A DNA stretch of 19,141 bases from Isohypsibius dastychi (GCA_034696485.1 JAQIWT010000495.1:1-19141), one strand, 5' to 3'. Positions 9,664 through 19,055 are shown, numbered from the stretch's first letter. Numbers and translations: made by a program. Notes: generated by a model from the sequence alone, not told the origin.

Positions 9664-12474
9664 TCACTTGGACTTTTTTGAACGCGGAGAAGGCCCCCGG
9701 GAATAAGCTCGCTTGTCACTCCGAGCAGATCGAGTTGGTGGGGAGAAGTCATCCACAATTGGAACCGGTCCCGTGGATCCAACTTGCTTTTCCGCCTGAT
9801 TGGCTATCGAACTCAAAACATCCCACAGTTCAGGAAACTCAAAGTTTTCCGGCTGCTCTTCATCGATGCATGGAAAACATTCCTGATAGGCTTTTCGTGT
9901 GGTTTCGTCCTTCCAATGCACTTTCCTTTTCTCCAAAGAATTTTCGGGACGCTTCGGCTTCAAAATCGAAGGCTCCACAAGTTCAAAATCTTTCGGGACA
10001 GAAACGGTGAATTCCCGATCCAGATTGAGCTTTCCGGTATGTTCCTCGGTGAAATCCAATTCCAAAACGACCTCGACTGGTTTTTCTCTGAACTCAATCG
10101 GCGGAGCTTGTGTTTCAGGTTCAGTCTTCACTTCCGGCTCCAACACTTTTTTCTTTTTAGATTTCGATTTCTTGCTGCGAGAATTAACATTCTGGGCAAT
10201 GCAAGCGACCCGATAATCCCCATTCTTCTTTGTCGGCTCAATCTGCACAAATTTTAAAGATTCCCCGCTGTAGCTGTAATCAAAGAAAAGCTCCTCTCCA
10301 GCAACCAAATCGCGTTTGGCGAATATCCCAATCCGATGATCCCCCTGAACGCGATACACTTCCGGGTAGCAATTCGGGTTAAACTTGGAATGATTGGCGT
10401 ATCGGATTTTGTTGCCTTTTCTGGCAGCATCCACGACGTACTCCAAATTCAGATCAAATAAATAACTGACCCTGACATGGTCATACAGTTTTCCGCGTCG
10501 TTCCGCTTCTTCCTGACTGATGACTTCTCCGCTGTATTCGCTGATAAAATCGTTGCATTTTGTATCTTCCATGATAAAAGCTCCCCAGCCGTGGACATCT
10601 GACGGACCGCATTTCACCCTGCGTTTCGAATTAAACAGAATCGCAGTGTTTTTACAGCAACCCTCCTTTGCTGATTTGGCAGCACATTTGCACACTTCCG
10701 GATCACATTCCCGTCGAACAACATAGCACGGACATCTACAAACAAATCCAGGAGATATAACCTGATATTCCGAGGTTCAAAATTACCTTGTGGTGCGACA
10801 ATCTCCCGTGCAATTACATCCTCCAAATTTGTTCATACATCCGGCTTGACAATCACAATATCGTTCACAGAAATTATTCCGGTCCACACAACCACAGATA
10901 TCTTTGTTCTTGCAGTTCGACGTTCCCGAATAGGCATGACTACATGGAATATACTGATACTGTGTCACTCTTCCACTATCCTTGATTTCTTTTCGCATCC
11001 TTCTGGCAGTCGGGGCGGAAGTGAACCTCCGATTAGCTTTTGTGCGTCCACGTCGATTATGTTCTGCAATTCCGTTCAGATCTTCCGGAGTTGTTGCATC
11101 AGGAGAAGCTAACAGTTCTTTGATGACTTCGTGTGTCACAACACAGGGATGGTTGACATATTTTGCCATATCACAGTAAGAATATTTGGTCTCTTCCGCC
11201 TCGGTTAGGAAAGCTTTAAGAATTGCTTTGTCAGCCAAAGTAATCGGTGGCTTTCTCAGCGATTTTGCAGCAGGCGAATTCCGGTTTCTGTGGCATAGAT
11301 CCCCACACGGCGAAGCGGAAACAACGGGAGCTGTGGCAGGAAAGACTTTTGGAGGCCGGTTAGTTTTGAAGGGATGTTCCAAGCAATCATATCGATGGCA
11401 CCTTCAACGAAATGAAATCCATGAAAAAGCAGAAAAATCCACACCACTTTGCGAACTAAAGTTAATTAACTTACCTGTTGCATATAAGACGGTTACACGA
11501 ATCCAGGAATCTTGCAACTGTTGGCGGTTTCCCCACTGTCGCATTCAAATTCTGCAGGTAGGCTTCCCGTGGTTCGCCCTTGGCTCGGTAGTATCTGTGG
11601 AGGATGCCAACAGGACTTTCGATGCCTCCAAATGCCTCGCTGATAGCTTCGAATACTTTTTCCGAAATCCACTCAGGCTCTTTATTTCCAGAGTTGTATT
11701 CTTCAGCAACCGGTTCAACAATCGATGCAATTCTTTTTTCGGTCAAAAGCAGATTCCGATATCGTCTGAACGCAACTGATTCGGTGTCGTTGGCGAATTC
11801 CTTTGCGTATTCCTTGATGAACTTGTTATCTTGACTGTCAATATTTGGAACACCAGAGACCACTCTTTCATCTTCAGTCACTTCGTTTCTGCGTAACGAC
11901 GACCATGCAAATGTTCCTGAATGAATCCCAAAATTCGTCGAAATAACAACGAAACAGAAAACCAGAACTTACCAGGTAATTTTGCAACTTTGGGGAGCTC
12001 ATACGCTGGCCCACATTGTGAATCAACTCTTGCTCCGACAACGAAGGTTTTCGCAACATAATCCAGCTCGGGGAGAAGTTCGCCTTCTTCACTTCTCGAT
12101 GGCATTTTCAGAGAATCCCAGGGGCAGTAGTATTCTGGATATTCCATCATATCAAATACCACTGGTTCCGACATGGCAGCAGAGATCGAATGCAGAACCG
12201 TCTCATGCAATATGGCTCTTCCCTCCTCCTCTTCTTCAAGCATAATCTGCTGTTCCAGTGAGTTCACAATACGAAGAGTGACAGCTTTCAGGCGCATTAA
12301 AACGGGATCTCTGGTTTCCTCAGGTTCAGTGGAGCAGGATTCATCCTTTGCTTTCCTGCCAGCAGGTTTGCGGACTTTTCTTTTCTGGATCTTATCAGGC
12401 TCCGTGAAAACATCTCCGGACTTGCTGCTGCTTGGTTCGCAGTAAGGAAGACCATGAGATGAAAGCCCATTCAT
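9664..12474 (-). CDS. E(z): Enhancer of zeste, H3K27 methyltransferase of PRC2
   Basis: Coding exons on the minus strand are 12474-11973, 11916-11475, 11401-10787 and 10735-9664 (introns 56, 73 and 51 bp), giving 876 residues with phases agreeing. In PRC2 this protein trimethylates histone H3 Lys27 in the nucleus together with EED and SUZ12. Signs in order: a diverged N terminus with an acidic EEEEEG run; an SRM-like [16 protein letters not shown] segment near 170-185; SEKVFEAIS (human SDKIFEAIS); MCSS zinc segment [15 protein letters not shown] with CGDLC (C313 to C351); SANT2-like helices about 366-415; a cysteine-rich CXC domain about 468-550 ([27 protein letters not shown]); and SET about 559-675 with [33 protein letters not shown] and EELFFDYSY. 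Residues matching human Y641, A677 and Y726 are kept. Oddities: one extra residue in NHSKFNPNC, a very short MCSS-SANT2 linker, and a tail of about 190 residues after SET. Confidence 0.95.
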
Positions 12475-12498
12475 TGTGAAACCGACTTGAGTAAAGTC

Positions 12499-12597
12499 CT
12501 GACAACAAATCAGCAGACAATAGTCCAAGCAAACGAACCCAGTCTGGAAAACGAAAATCAGAAACGAATGATTGCGTATTTCGCGCTTTTTTGTTAC
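12499..12597 (-). other. Leader (5' UTR) intron of E(z)
   Basis: On the minus strand the donor CCAG|GTAACA lies at 12598/12597. Two acceptors follow: gttttccag ending at 12544 (54-bp intron, the usual size here) and ttgttgtcag ending at 12499 (99 bp). Both lie upstream of the ATG at 12474, and no ATG is introduced between the nearer acceptor and that start, so either use leaves the protein unchanged. Exon 1 would be purely untranslated. Confidence 0.55.
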
Positions 12598-12841
12598 CTG
12601 GAACGACGGCTCTGTCGGGGGGCGCAAGGCTGCGGTCCACCTTACGTCGCTCTCAGTTTTCCATAACCAAGTCCAGCTTGATTAAGATGAGATCTGCTCC
12701 GCGAAATTCCCTAACTCGGTCATCGTGAAAATGCATGTCCAAGAAAAACGTGAGAAGTTTGTGAGAACTGAGAATCGATTACTTGCTTGATTGAGACCGC
12801 TCGGTTACTTGATTCGTTCGGACTGCAAATGACCTTTCACC

Positions 12842-12880
12842 ATGGACCCTTAGAATTACACAGTAAAGTTTAGGGTCCAT
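12842..12880. repeat. 9-bp inverted repeat with 21-base loop
   Basis: ATGGACCCT at 12842-12850 is matched by AGGGTCCAT at 12872-12880. It could be a hairpin in a leader transcript, a two-site factor target or a mini-element remnant. I see no flanking duplication that would show insertion. Confidence 0.5.
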
Positions 12881-13200
12881 GCTCGCTTCGCTTATGACTT
12901 CAACCACGGGAGTTCATTTCACTTGTCAGTTCTCCTTTGGTGCTGATAACCGGAGCCATTTGGTACCACTCGAAACTTCAATACCTACAACGCGGTGTAC
13001 AAGTGGGGGAACCAGCACCAAAGAATAATCAATATAGTATTAGATATCCGAAAAGTGCAGCCGTAAGTCCAACAAATCCCCTGGAAGTCGACGCCCTACG
13101 CTAAATTTCAGTGGCGTGTGGTTTCGCTGGTTGCGCCTTTTCAACAACGACTTTCACACGCCATGGTTTATGTCGAGGCACCGGAAAGAAGCACGTCATA

Positions 13201-13222
13201 GCGTATACGCCATACGTATGGC
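13201..13222. promoter_or_regulatory. Two overlapping perfect palindromes
   Basis: GCGTATACGC (13201-13210) is a perfect 10-bp palindrome, and GCCATACGTATGGC (13209-13222) a perfect 14-bp palindrome sharing two bases with it. They lie in the E(z)/NAGK spacer about 260 bp before the NAGK ATG. Symmetry of this kind suits a dimeric DNA-binding protein; no factor is assigned. Confidence 0.45.
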
Positions 13223-13477
13223 AGATCAAGTTGATCATCAGCTGACTGTGGCTGCATTTTGGCTTTGACTTGAGTTTAAAGCACCGAATCTGGTCTGCAT
13301 TTCTGACGTTTGTGAATTCTTGCAAACCCGTGTAACCGGCTTGGCAGTGTTCTCTAATGTTGTTGACAGGGACTCTGTGGTGAATTTCAGAACTTGGTTA
13401 ATTTCGCCTTTGCAGAGTTGATTTCATTCCCTGATCTGCAACCTTTTATTCCTCCACTACTTCCGGTCAACATCATC

Positions 13478-14991
13478 ATGTCTTCGCAGAATGGATTGTC
13501 TACAAGTGGTAAATTGTTCATTGGAGTCGAAGGTGGTGGAACGTCATCAAATGCCGTGCTGTTGACGGAAAAAGGCGATGTTCTGGCAACAAGCAAAGGT
13601 GATACGACCAACATGTGGAATATTGGAATCGAGGCATCTTGCAAGAATATTTCCCTCATGGTCGAAGATCTGCGCAAACAAGCAAATCTGGATGGTCAGC
13701 AGAAGTTTGCGGGAATCGGACTTTGTCTTTCCGGAGCGGATGATGCTGCTGAAAATCAAAAACTTGTGGATCAATTGGATGCAACATACCACCTTGCGGA
13801 ACAGTATGTTATCGAAGCAGACACTATGGGATCTCTTGCTACTGCTCTTCCGGATCTAGCAGGCATTGTTTTGATTTCCGGTGAGAAGAAAATTCGTAAA
13901 AATATTTTTTCGTGGAAAAAAATATTCCTCATTCTTAAAATTGATATCGGTTTTTACCAAAATTTTCTCATGGTTGCAATTTATTGCGCAAAGATTTTTA
14001 CGACAATTCTTGTATTTCAGGAACCGGCTCAAACTGTGTCCTGCGAAATCCGGATGGAGGTCAACACAAATGTGGTGGTTGGGGTCATTTGATTGCTGAT
14101 GAGGGGTCAGCCTACTGGATTGCCATGAGAGCGGTCAAGATTTTATTTGATCATGACGACAATTATCGTTTGAGCGATTTCAACATTGACGTTCTGCGGT
14201 ATCACGTTTTGAAATTCTTCGAAGTTAAGCAGCGCTCGGAAATTCTGCCATTCTTTTATTCTCCGTTCCAAAAATCCAAGATCGCCGCCATGGCTGCCGG
14301 AATTGCCGAAGGATGCAAAAAAGGTAATAAACAGTTTTGGCGAATTGTTTTTTTATATTTTATCTGGTTTGTTTTTGCAGGAGATCCTCTGTGCTGCTAT
14401 TTGTACCAAGACGCCGGAAAACGACTCGGTGAACACATCAAAGCGGTTGTGCCCAAAATCCACCCCAAACTTTTGGAGAAAGGAAGCGTTCCTGTCGTTT
14501 GCGTTGGTAGTGTTTTCAAAAGCTGGGAGTTCCTGAAAGATGGTAAGCTGCGGGCTTCATGTTGACGTTTTGTTTCAAAGTTCAACATTCTATACTACCG
14601 CTTACTCAAAGTTTATTCAGACGAACTTGTACGTTAGATGTGTGTGTGTGTCTTGATAACACTAGCAAATCTTATCGCTACTTGGACTTCGAATTCCATT
14701 CTGTAAAATGTATCTGTTTAGCTAATCTGCCGTTATCTCGTAGGTTTCTTGGAGGGGTTGGACTCGTGTATTCCCGCATTGCGGCTTATGCGACTGAATG
14801 GCTCGTCTTCGTACGGTGGAGCATTCTTGGTGGCTTTGAAAGCTGGTGTGCGTATTCCACTAGAACAACTAAAGGTCACCGAGGCGTTGTTCGATTTCGA
14901 TGGAGCTACATGCACTTTGGAAGAAAGCAAGAAGATGCGTTGGAAACGGCAGCATGCCCGCAATTCGGAAAGCGTTGTTTATGATGAATAA
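13478..14991 (+). CDS. NAGK: N-acetyl-D-glucosamine kinase
   Basis: The enzyme phosphorylates GlcNAc at O6 with ATP, salvaging amino sugars for UDP-GlcNAc or catabolism in the cytosol. Exons 13478-13880, 14021-14323, 14381-14542 and 14744-14991 give 371 residues; all junctions are phase 1 and fit. Family signs are the phosphate-binding IGVEGGGTSSNAVLL (about 15-29), LSGAD, EADTMGSLATA with the expected catalytic Asp115, ISGTGSNC with HKCGGWGHL and Cys152, ADEGSAYWIAMRAVK, CVGSVFKSWEFLKDG, and SSYGGAFLVALKAG near the end. It is slightly longer than the human protein (344), mainly through a polar N-terminal lead and the C-terminal end. The start is the ATG after acatcatc; the frame is open further upstream without ATG, so a spliced N-terminal extension is possible. 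The 3' end faces ALDH3. Confidence 0.95.
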
Positions 14992-15227
14992 TCTTGCGGC
15001 AGTCCGTCCGGCACAAGGAGCAGATTCTCATTCATGACTTTACCTCGAAAAGCAGCAATATTCGGGAAAATATTTGTTCTCAGTTCACTTCCGCCATGTT
15101 CTGCCTCCTCGGGCTATTTTTGAAACGACTGTTTTCTTTCACGCTCATCCCGGTAAAATTTTATAAAAAACCCGGTTTTCATAAATGCAAAAGAAAAACA
15201 TTCATTGACGGCAGGTTCCGTAGGTTA

Positions 15228-15233
15228 AATAAA
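15228..15233 (+). other. Polyadenylation signal AATAAA for NAGK
   Basis: AATAAA occurs 237 bases after the NAGK stop and about 60 bases before the ALDH3 stop codon on the other strand. If it is used, the NAGK transcript ends next to or inside the ALDH3 3' end, so the two convergent 3' UTRs probably overlap. Confidence 0.6.
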
Positions 15234-15293
15234 ACACGAAGATTATATTACCATGAAAACCGTAACCACCCATGCACCAGGAATTAGAACTGA

Positions 15294-17476
15294 TCATTTA
15301 ACAGGCGTTAGAGGAACACTTGGGGATGAAACAGCATCGACCGGAACGACATCACCAGGTCTGAAAAATTTGTAGATGCTGTAGCCATATTTCAGAGCAA
15401 ACCGCAAAGTGAAGAAAGGAGCTATTATTACTCTTGTTAAATATCCAGACACTGCACCAATTCCAAACACAGCCACCGTTCCGAGCCATTTCGGAAAAAT
15501 TGCGGGTCGGTATTTGAGAAGTGCCTGCGTGGCCTTGATCTTGAAATCACTGTATGGAGGATATCTTGTTCTGAAAATAAGGCGTTCGACAAATGATACG
15601 ATAAAAAAAATCTTAAATCGTTCGTAAATAAACTGAATCGAGTGACTTACAGAAACAAAAAATCCCATCCGTGCTTTTTCCAAAGAACACCGCGTTTATG
15701 CGAGAACGCCTGGAAACTGTGGAAGCCATGATATCCACCAGTTCCCGAATGTCCAACTCCGCCGAACGGCAATGCATCGACTGAAAATACAAAATATACC
15801 ACATGATCAAAAAGGGATAAAAACGAGCATACCGGCGAAGTGCATGATAACGTCGTTGATACATGCTCCACCACTCGTTGTTCCTTTCAGAAATTTCTCG
15901 CTGACTTTATTATCTTTCGCAAAGCAGTAAACCGCGAGCGGCTTCTCGTGATCGTTGACGAATCGAATTGCAGAATCCAAATCTTGCACTGGAACAATTG
16001 GTAAAATGGGACCAAAGATCTACAAAAACACATGAGCCACGGCTTTCAATTTCACTGCCGCACCAAATATTACCTCTTCCTGCATGACAGCCGAAGCCGG
16101 ATCAACATTGATCAACACAGTTGGCGAAATATAATGAGTCGAAGCATCGACATCACCTCCAAACGCGATATTCTGCGAGTCCAGTAATTTGCTCAAACGG
16201 CTGAAATCAGCACCATAGAATCCGGTGTTAGGTAAATAAATTCTCCGAAGTAACTGACTTGAAATGTCGGGCATTGATGATGTGACAATAGTCCTCTTTT
16301 GCGTTCAACATGAATTCTTTTGAAACCTTTCTCATAGCTTCCACTAGTTTTCCTTGAGTCTCATCGGTGCACATAATCTAGAATGAACATTTTCTATCAA
16401 GAATTTCAAGTGAAATGCGATTTTCGGTAGTTCATTACGTAGTCCGGAGCGATGCATGTCTGGCCGGCATTCACCATTTTTCCCCACATTATCCGCTTTG
16501 CAGTCAAGGCCATATCAGCATTCTTATCCACAAAGCATGGGCTGAAAAAAACAAGGATTTCTTGAGTAAAATTTGGTTCAATAATTAAGGATTTACCTTT
16601 TCCCGCCAAGCTCGAGGATCACAGGAGTAAGATGTTCTGCGGCAGCTTTGTAAACGATTTTACCAACGGAGGTATTTCCGGTATAAAATATGTGATCGAA
16701 ACGTTCCTTCAACAATAAACCAGTATCGGCGGGACCTCCACAAACCACTTCATAACAATCCTTCAAACCAACAAGGTTCAGAAAAATGTTTGCGTAACAG
16801 AACAGGGACTCACGGGATCAAGGTAACGTGGAAGTAATTCCTCCATAAAACGCTCGCAATTTGCGGATACTTCTGACGGTTTCACAATCGCACAGTTTCC
16901 GGCGGCGATTGCACCAACGAGCGGGCCCAGAATAAGGTTGATAGGATAGTTCCACGGTCCGATAATTAGAACAACTCCGAACGGTTCGTATTGGATGTAT
17001 GGATAATCCACTAGGGTAGCTACAGTTTTTTCTACCTGAAAAAAACACCAAAATCAAACAAAGATTTTTAAACCAGCAAAATGTAATCTGTAAAATGTAA
17101 CTTACGGGATGGGGAGCCATCCATTTTTTCAAATTCCCAAGAGCGCTAAGAATTTCGTTTTTCACGATTTCGATTTCCGTAAGCATGGCTTCTTGACGTG
17201 GCTAAACCGAAGCAAATTTAGTCATAAACTTCAAGTTTTCTCAGAGAAACCAGAAGTACAAACTTTATGCAAGTCTGCATGCAATGCACCGCAAAGCACT
17301 TCCACATTCTCATCCAAAAACCGCACGAGATTTTCCAGCTGCTTTTTCCTGAACTCGTACGGTTGTGATTTCCCAAGCTTGAACGAAGAGCGTAAACGCT
17401 GAACAACTTGAAAGGCAGGTGATTGATGAGGTTCCCCGAATCCGTCACCATCTTGAATAGGCTGATTGAAACGCAT
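15294..17476 (-). CDS. ALDH3: Class 3 aldehyde dehydrogenase (fatty aldehyde dehydrogenase type), membrane-anchored
   Basis: It oxidises fatty or aromatic aldehydes to acids with NAD(P)+. Ten coding exons on the minus strand: 17476-17264, 17201-17106, 17035-16814, 16760-16597, 16541-16439, 16377-16259, 16200-16074, 16019-15833, 15780-15651 and 15570-15294; 545 residues, introns 52-80 bp, phases consistent. Signs in order: the class 3 N-terminal helix ([13 protein letters not shown]), [41 protein letters not shown] (cofactor loop), ELGGK with Glu227, GQTCIAPDY with catalytic Cys261, [48 protein letters not shown], then YHGFHSF. After RYPPYSDFK comes a C-terminal hydrophobic span (about 481-504) like the ER anchor of ALDH3A2, followed by some 40 further residues, which makes it longer than human ALDH3A2 (485). 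The ATG at 17476 follows an acceptor (gtgctacag), so a leader intron is likely. Two donors are weak (AAA|GTTTGT and CAA|GTCAGT) but needed for frame. Confidence 0.95.
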
Positions 17477-17886
17477 GATGAAAACGGGAATGCTGTAGCA
17501 CAAATTAAATGTAACTGACGATTTCGGGAAGGCTGGCAGATAGAAACCACTACGACGGCAGTACCAGCTTCTAGAAAACGGCTTTTCCAGATATCAGTCA
17601 GCTGATAGTGACAATAACTTTGACAACTGACATTGAGATCCGCGGTTGCGATCAAAGTGCGAAATGAGCAAAGTCAAGACTGAAGTATTGCTCGGGGTTG
17701 AAGAGCACTGATTTCGGAATCTCCAGAAACTGACGTAAGCTTGTCATAAGACTTAAGGGCGAAAATTTTGCAACACAAAACAAAACAACAATTTCGAAGA
17801 CAAGAAGGTGTTTACTCAGGTGCGACCCCCCTCCCCTCGAGTACGCATTCATCTCAGGGGTCAAACACCAGTTTATTGGCATATGA

Positions 17887-17957
17887 CCAAATTGAATATA
17901 TAGACACATAAATATACGTATATACCAAATTGAATACGTACTATATATTCAATTTGG
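17887..17957. repeat. 17-bp perfect inverted repeat with a third copy of its core
   Basis: CCAAATTGAATATATAG at 17887-17903 is the exact reverse complement of 17941-17957. A third partial copy, CCAAATTGAATA at 17925-17936, faces the right arm at close range (9-base loop), so two alternative stems compete for one arm. The core is also a CCAAT-like string. It may be a small mobile-element relic or a regulatory palindrome; no target duplication is seen. Confidence 0.65.
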
Positions 17958-18166
17958 CATGACGGAACGGGTTGACCCACCGGTTCATGTTTTTGTGCAA
18001 ATGTGGTACCTTATTTGTTCATTTGTATGTTTTTTTCGGTGCTTATCAGATCAGTCAAAAGCAAGCTACTATACGACTAAATAATTACAAAAAGCTCGCT
18101 CGGCCGGAAATTTGTTCTCAAATTTCAAGATCCGACTTGCGACGGTTCTACGGAGTTTGGAGCAGC

Positions 18167-18193
18167 ATGGCAACCGTAACGTCAGAAAACTGA
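18167..18193 (+). promoter_or_regulatory. Possible upstream open reading frame (8 codons)
   Basis: An ATG in the favourable context gcagcATGG opens an eight-codon frame ending TGA 57 bases before the ATG of the 18251 gene. If transcription starts to its left, it could lower or regulate translation of the main frame. The transcript start is unknown, so this is tentative. Confidence 0.3.
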
Positions 18194-18250
18194 TCACATG
18201 CACGCGTACTCTCTTCAACTACAGTCTCGATTTTTCTGCTCATCTATTCA

Positions 18251-18904
18251 ATGATCAATCCACTCCCAGGAACGGAGCTGGATATTCCCGACAAAGCTCT
18301 AACTCACCAGTTGACATTCGTCAAAGAATCGGTGGTTCGGAGTATTATCCCTCTTTACTTGAAGCATGCATGGAGAAGAATGCTCAAGAAACTTGCCGAT
18401 CCTAACACACAGGGTTTAGTGCTAAAAGTCTTTGCAGCTGCAGGGACTGCTGCCCTTTGTGCGCGAATTTATCGAATATACACCAGTACGAATGACAGCA
18501 AACCGAAACCATCCGACTCAAATTTTTCGACCGCAAAGTTACAGTCTGGGTCCCAGACGTCATCGTGTCCAAACTGTAGCGCTGCTGCAACAAGACCAAT
18601 TAAAACGGAGAGCTTGCCGCCCTATGGTTTCAAAAGCCGGTCTAGTAACAGTCCGGTGCGTTACGCCACTCTGGCAGATGCATTCAAAAATGCGACTACA
18701 ATTCGTTATGGAAGCGAAATGTCACCGGATGTACTCCCAGACGATTCGACATGCTCGAACGATTCCTCCGGTCAGTCGGATTCACCGAACCGCGCCGGCT
18801 CACCTTCTCGAAAAGTTGCTCTGGAGACACCGTTCGAAAATCTGAGCTTTGACGGACAAAAAGAGTCATCGCTAGTCAACCACATCAACCACGCAACAAG
18901 TTGA
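18251..18904 (+). CDS. Uncharacterised protein with one hydrophobic segment, 217 residues
   Basis: A single uninterrupted frame runs from ATG 18251 to TGA 18902-18904, followed 151 bases later by AATAAA. Residues 1-50 are helical with a basic patch (LKHAWRRMLKKLADP). A short hydrophobic segment, GLVLKVFAAAGTAALCA, covers about 55-71 and is followed by RIYRIY. The remaining two thirds is polar and disordered-looking, rich in S, P, N and T, with a CPNC pair and SP sites (SNSPVRY, SDSPNRAGSPSRK) that could be phosphorylated. This looks like a small membrane-tethered protein, perhaps of an organelle, with a flexible cytosolic tail, but that is inference; no family is recognised. It is divergent from ALDH3. 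Length, a proper 3' signal and coding-like composition make it a likely gene; an unseen upstream coding exon is possible. Confidence 0.65.
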   Translation: MINPLPGTELDIPDKALTHQLTFVKESVVRSIIPLYLKHAWRRMLKKLADPNTQGLVLKVFAAAGTAALCARIYRIYTSTNDSKPKPSDSNFSTAKLQSGSQTSSCPNCSAAATRPIKTESLPPYGFKSRSSNSPVRYATLADAFKNATTIRYGSEMSPDVLPDDSTCSNDSSGQSDSPNRAGSPSRKVALETPFENLSFDGQKESSLVNHINHATS

Positions 18905-19055
18905 CCGGATTCAGTTCGGTTAATCACTTGAACATTTCCGGAATATTCCTTTGTTCCAACGCACTGATTTTCTAGCACGTTATTTGAATGTCTGGACGCT
19001 TGGTTGGTTTCGCTAAATGAAACCATGATTGTTCTGTCTGTTATGGTATGGTAAC

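Larger units (their letters stand above)
12610..13477. promoter_or_regulatory. Head-to-head spacer between E(z) and NAGK
   Basis: About 0.9 kb separates the E(z) leader exon from the NAGK start codon. It must hold both promoters, and sharing is possible but not shown. An acceptor-like gtgaatttcag ending at 13390 suggests a NAGK leader intron. Two notable symmetric sequences lie inside (12842-12880 and 13201-13222, listed separately). A minus-strand frame of 74 codons at 13101-13325 has no recognisable homology. Confidence 0.45.
17477..18250. promoter_or_regulatory. Head-to-head spacer between ALDH3 and the 18251 gene
   Basis: About 770 bp separate the two start codons. An acceptor for an ALDH3 leader intron lies at 17493-17495 (cag on the minus strand). 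Small minus-strand frames at 17652-17909 have no protein character. The stretch carries an AT-rich inverted repeat (17887-17957) and, near its right end, a short upstream reading frame. Promoter function is inferred from gene orientation. Confidence 0.4.

Noticed and set aside
9784-10257. Long plus-strand open frame (157 codons)
   Set aside because: It lies opposite the E(z) tail and SET exon, whose minus-strand frame is clearly the coding one; it is a shadow frame without a domain.
11186-11779. 197-codon plus-strand open frame
   Set aside because: It overlaps two E(z) exons on the other strand and crosses an intron; a shadow of minus-strand coding composition.
13101-13325. 74-codon minus-strand frame upstream of E(z)
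   Set aside because: It looks somewhat protein-like, but has no family match, no splice link into E(z) and contains the palindromes; not enough to call.
13881-14020. Read-through of the first NAGK intron as coding
   Set aside because: The open frame through the intron is AT-rich nonsense; splicing 13880 to 14021 restores the conserved ISGTGSNC motif.
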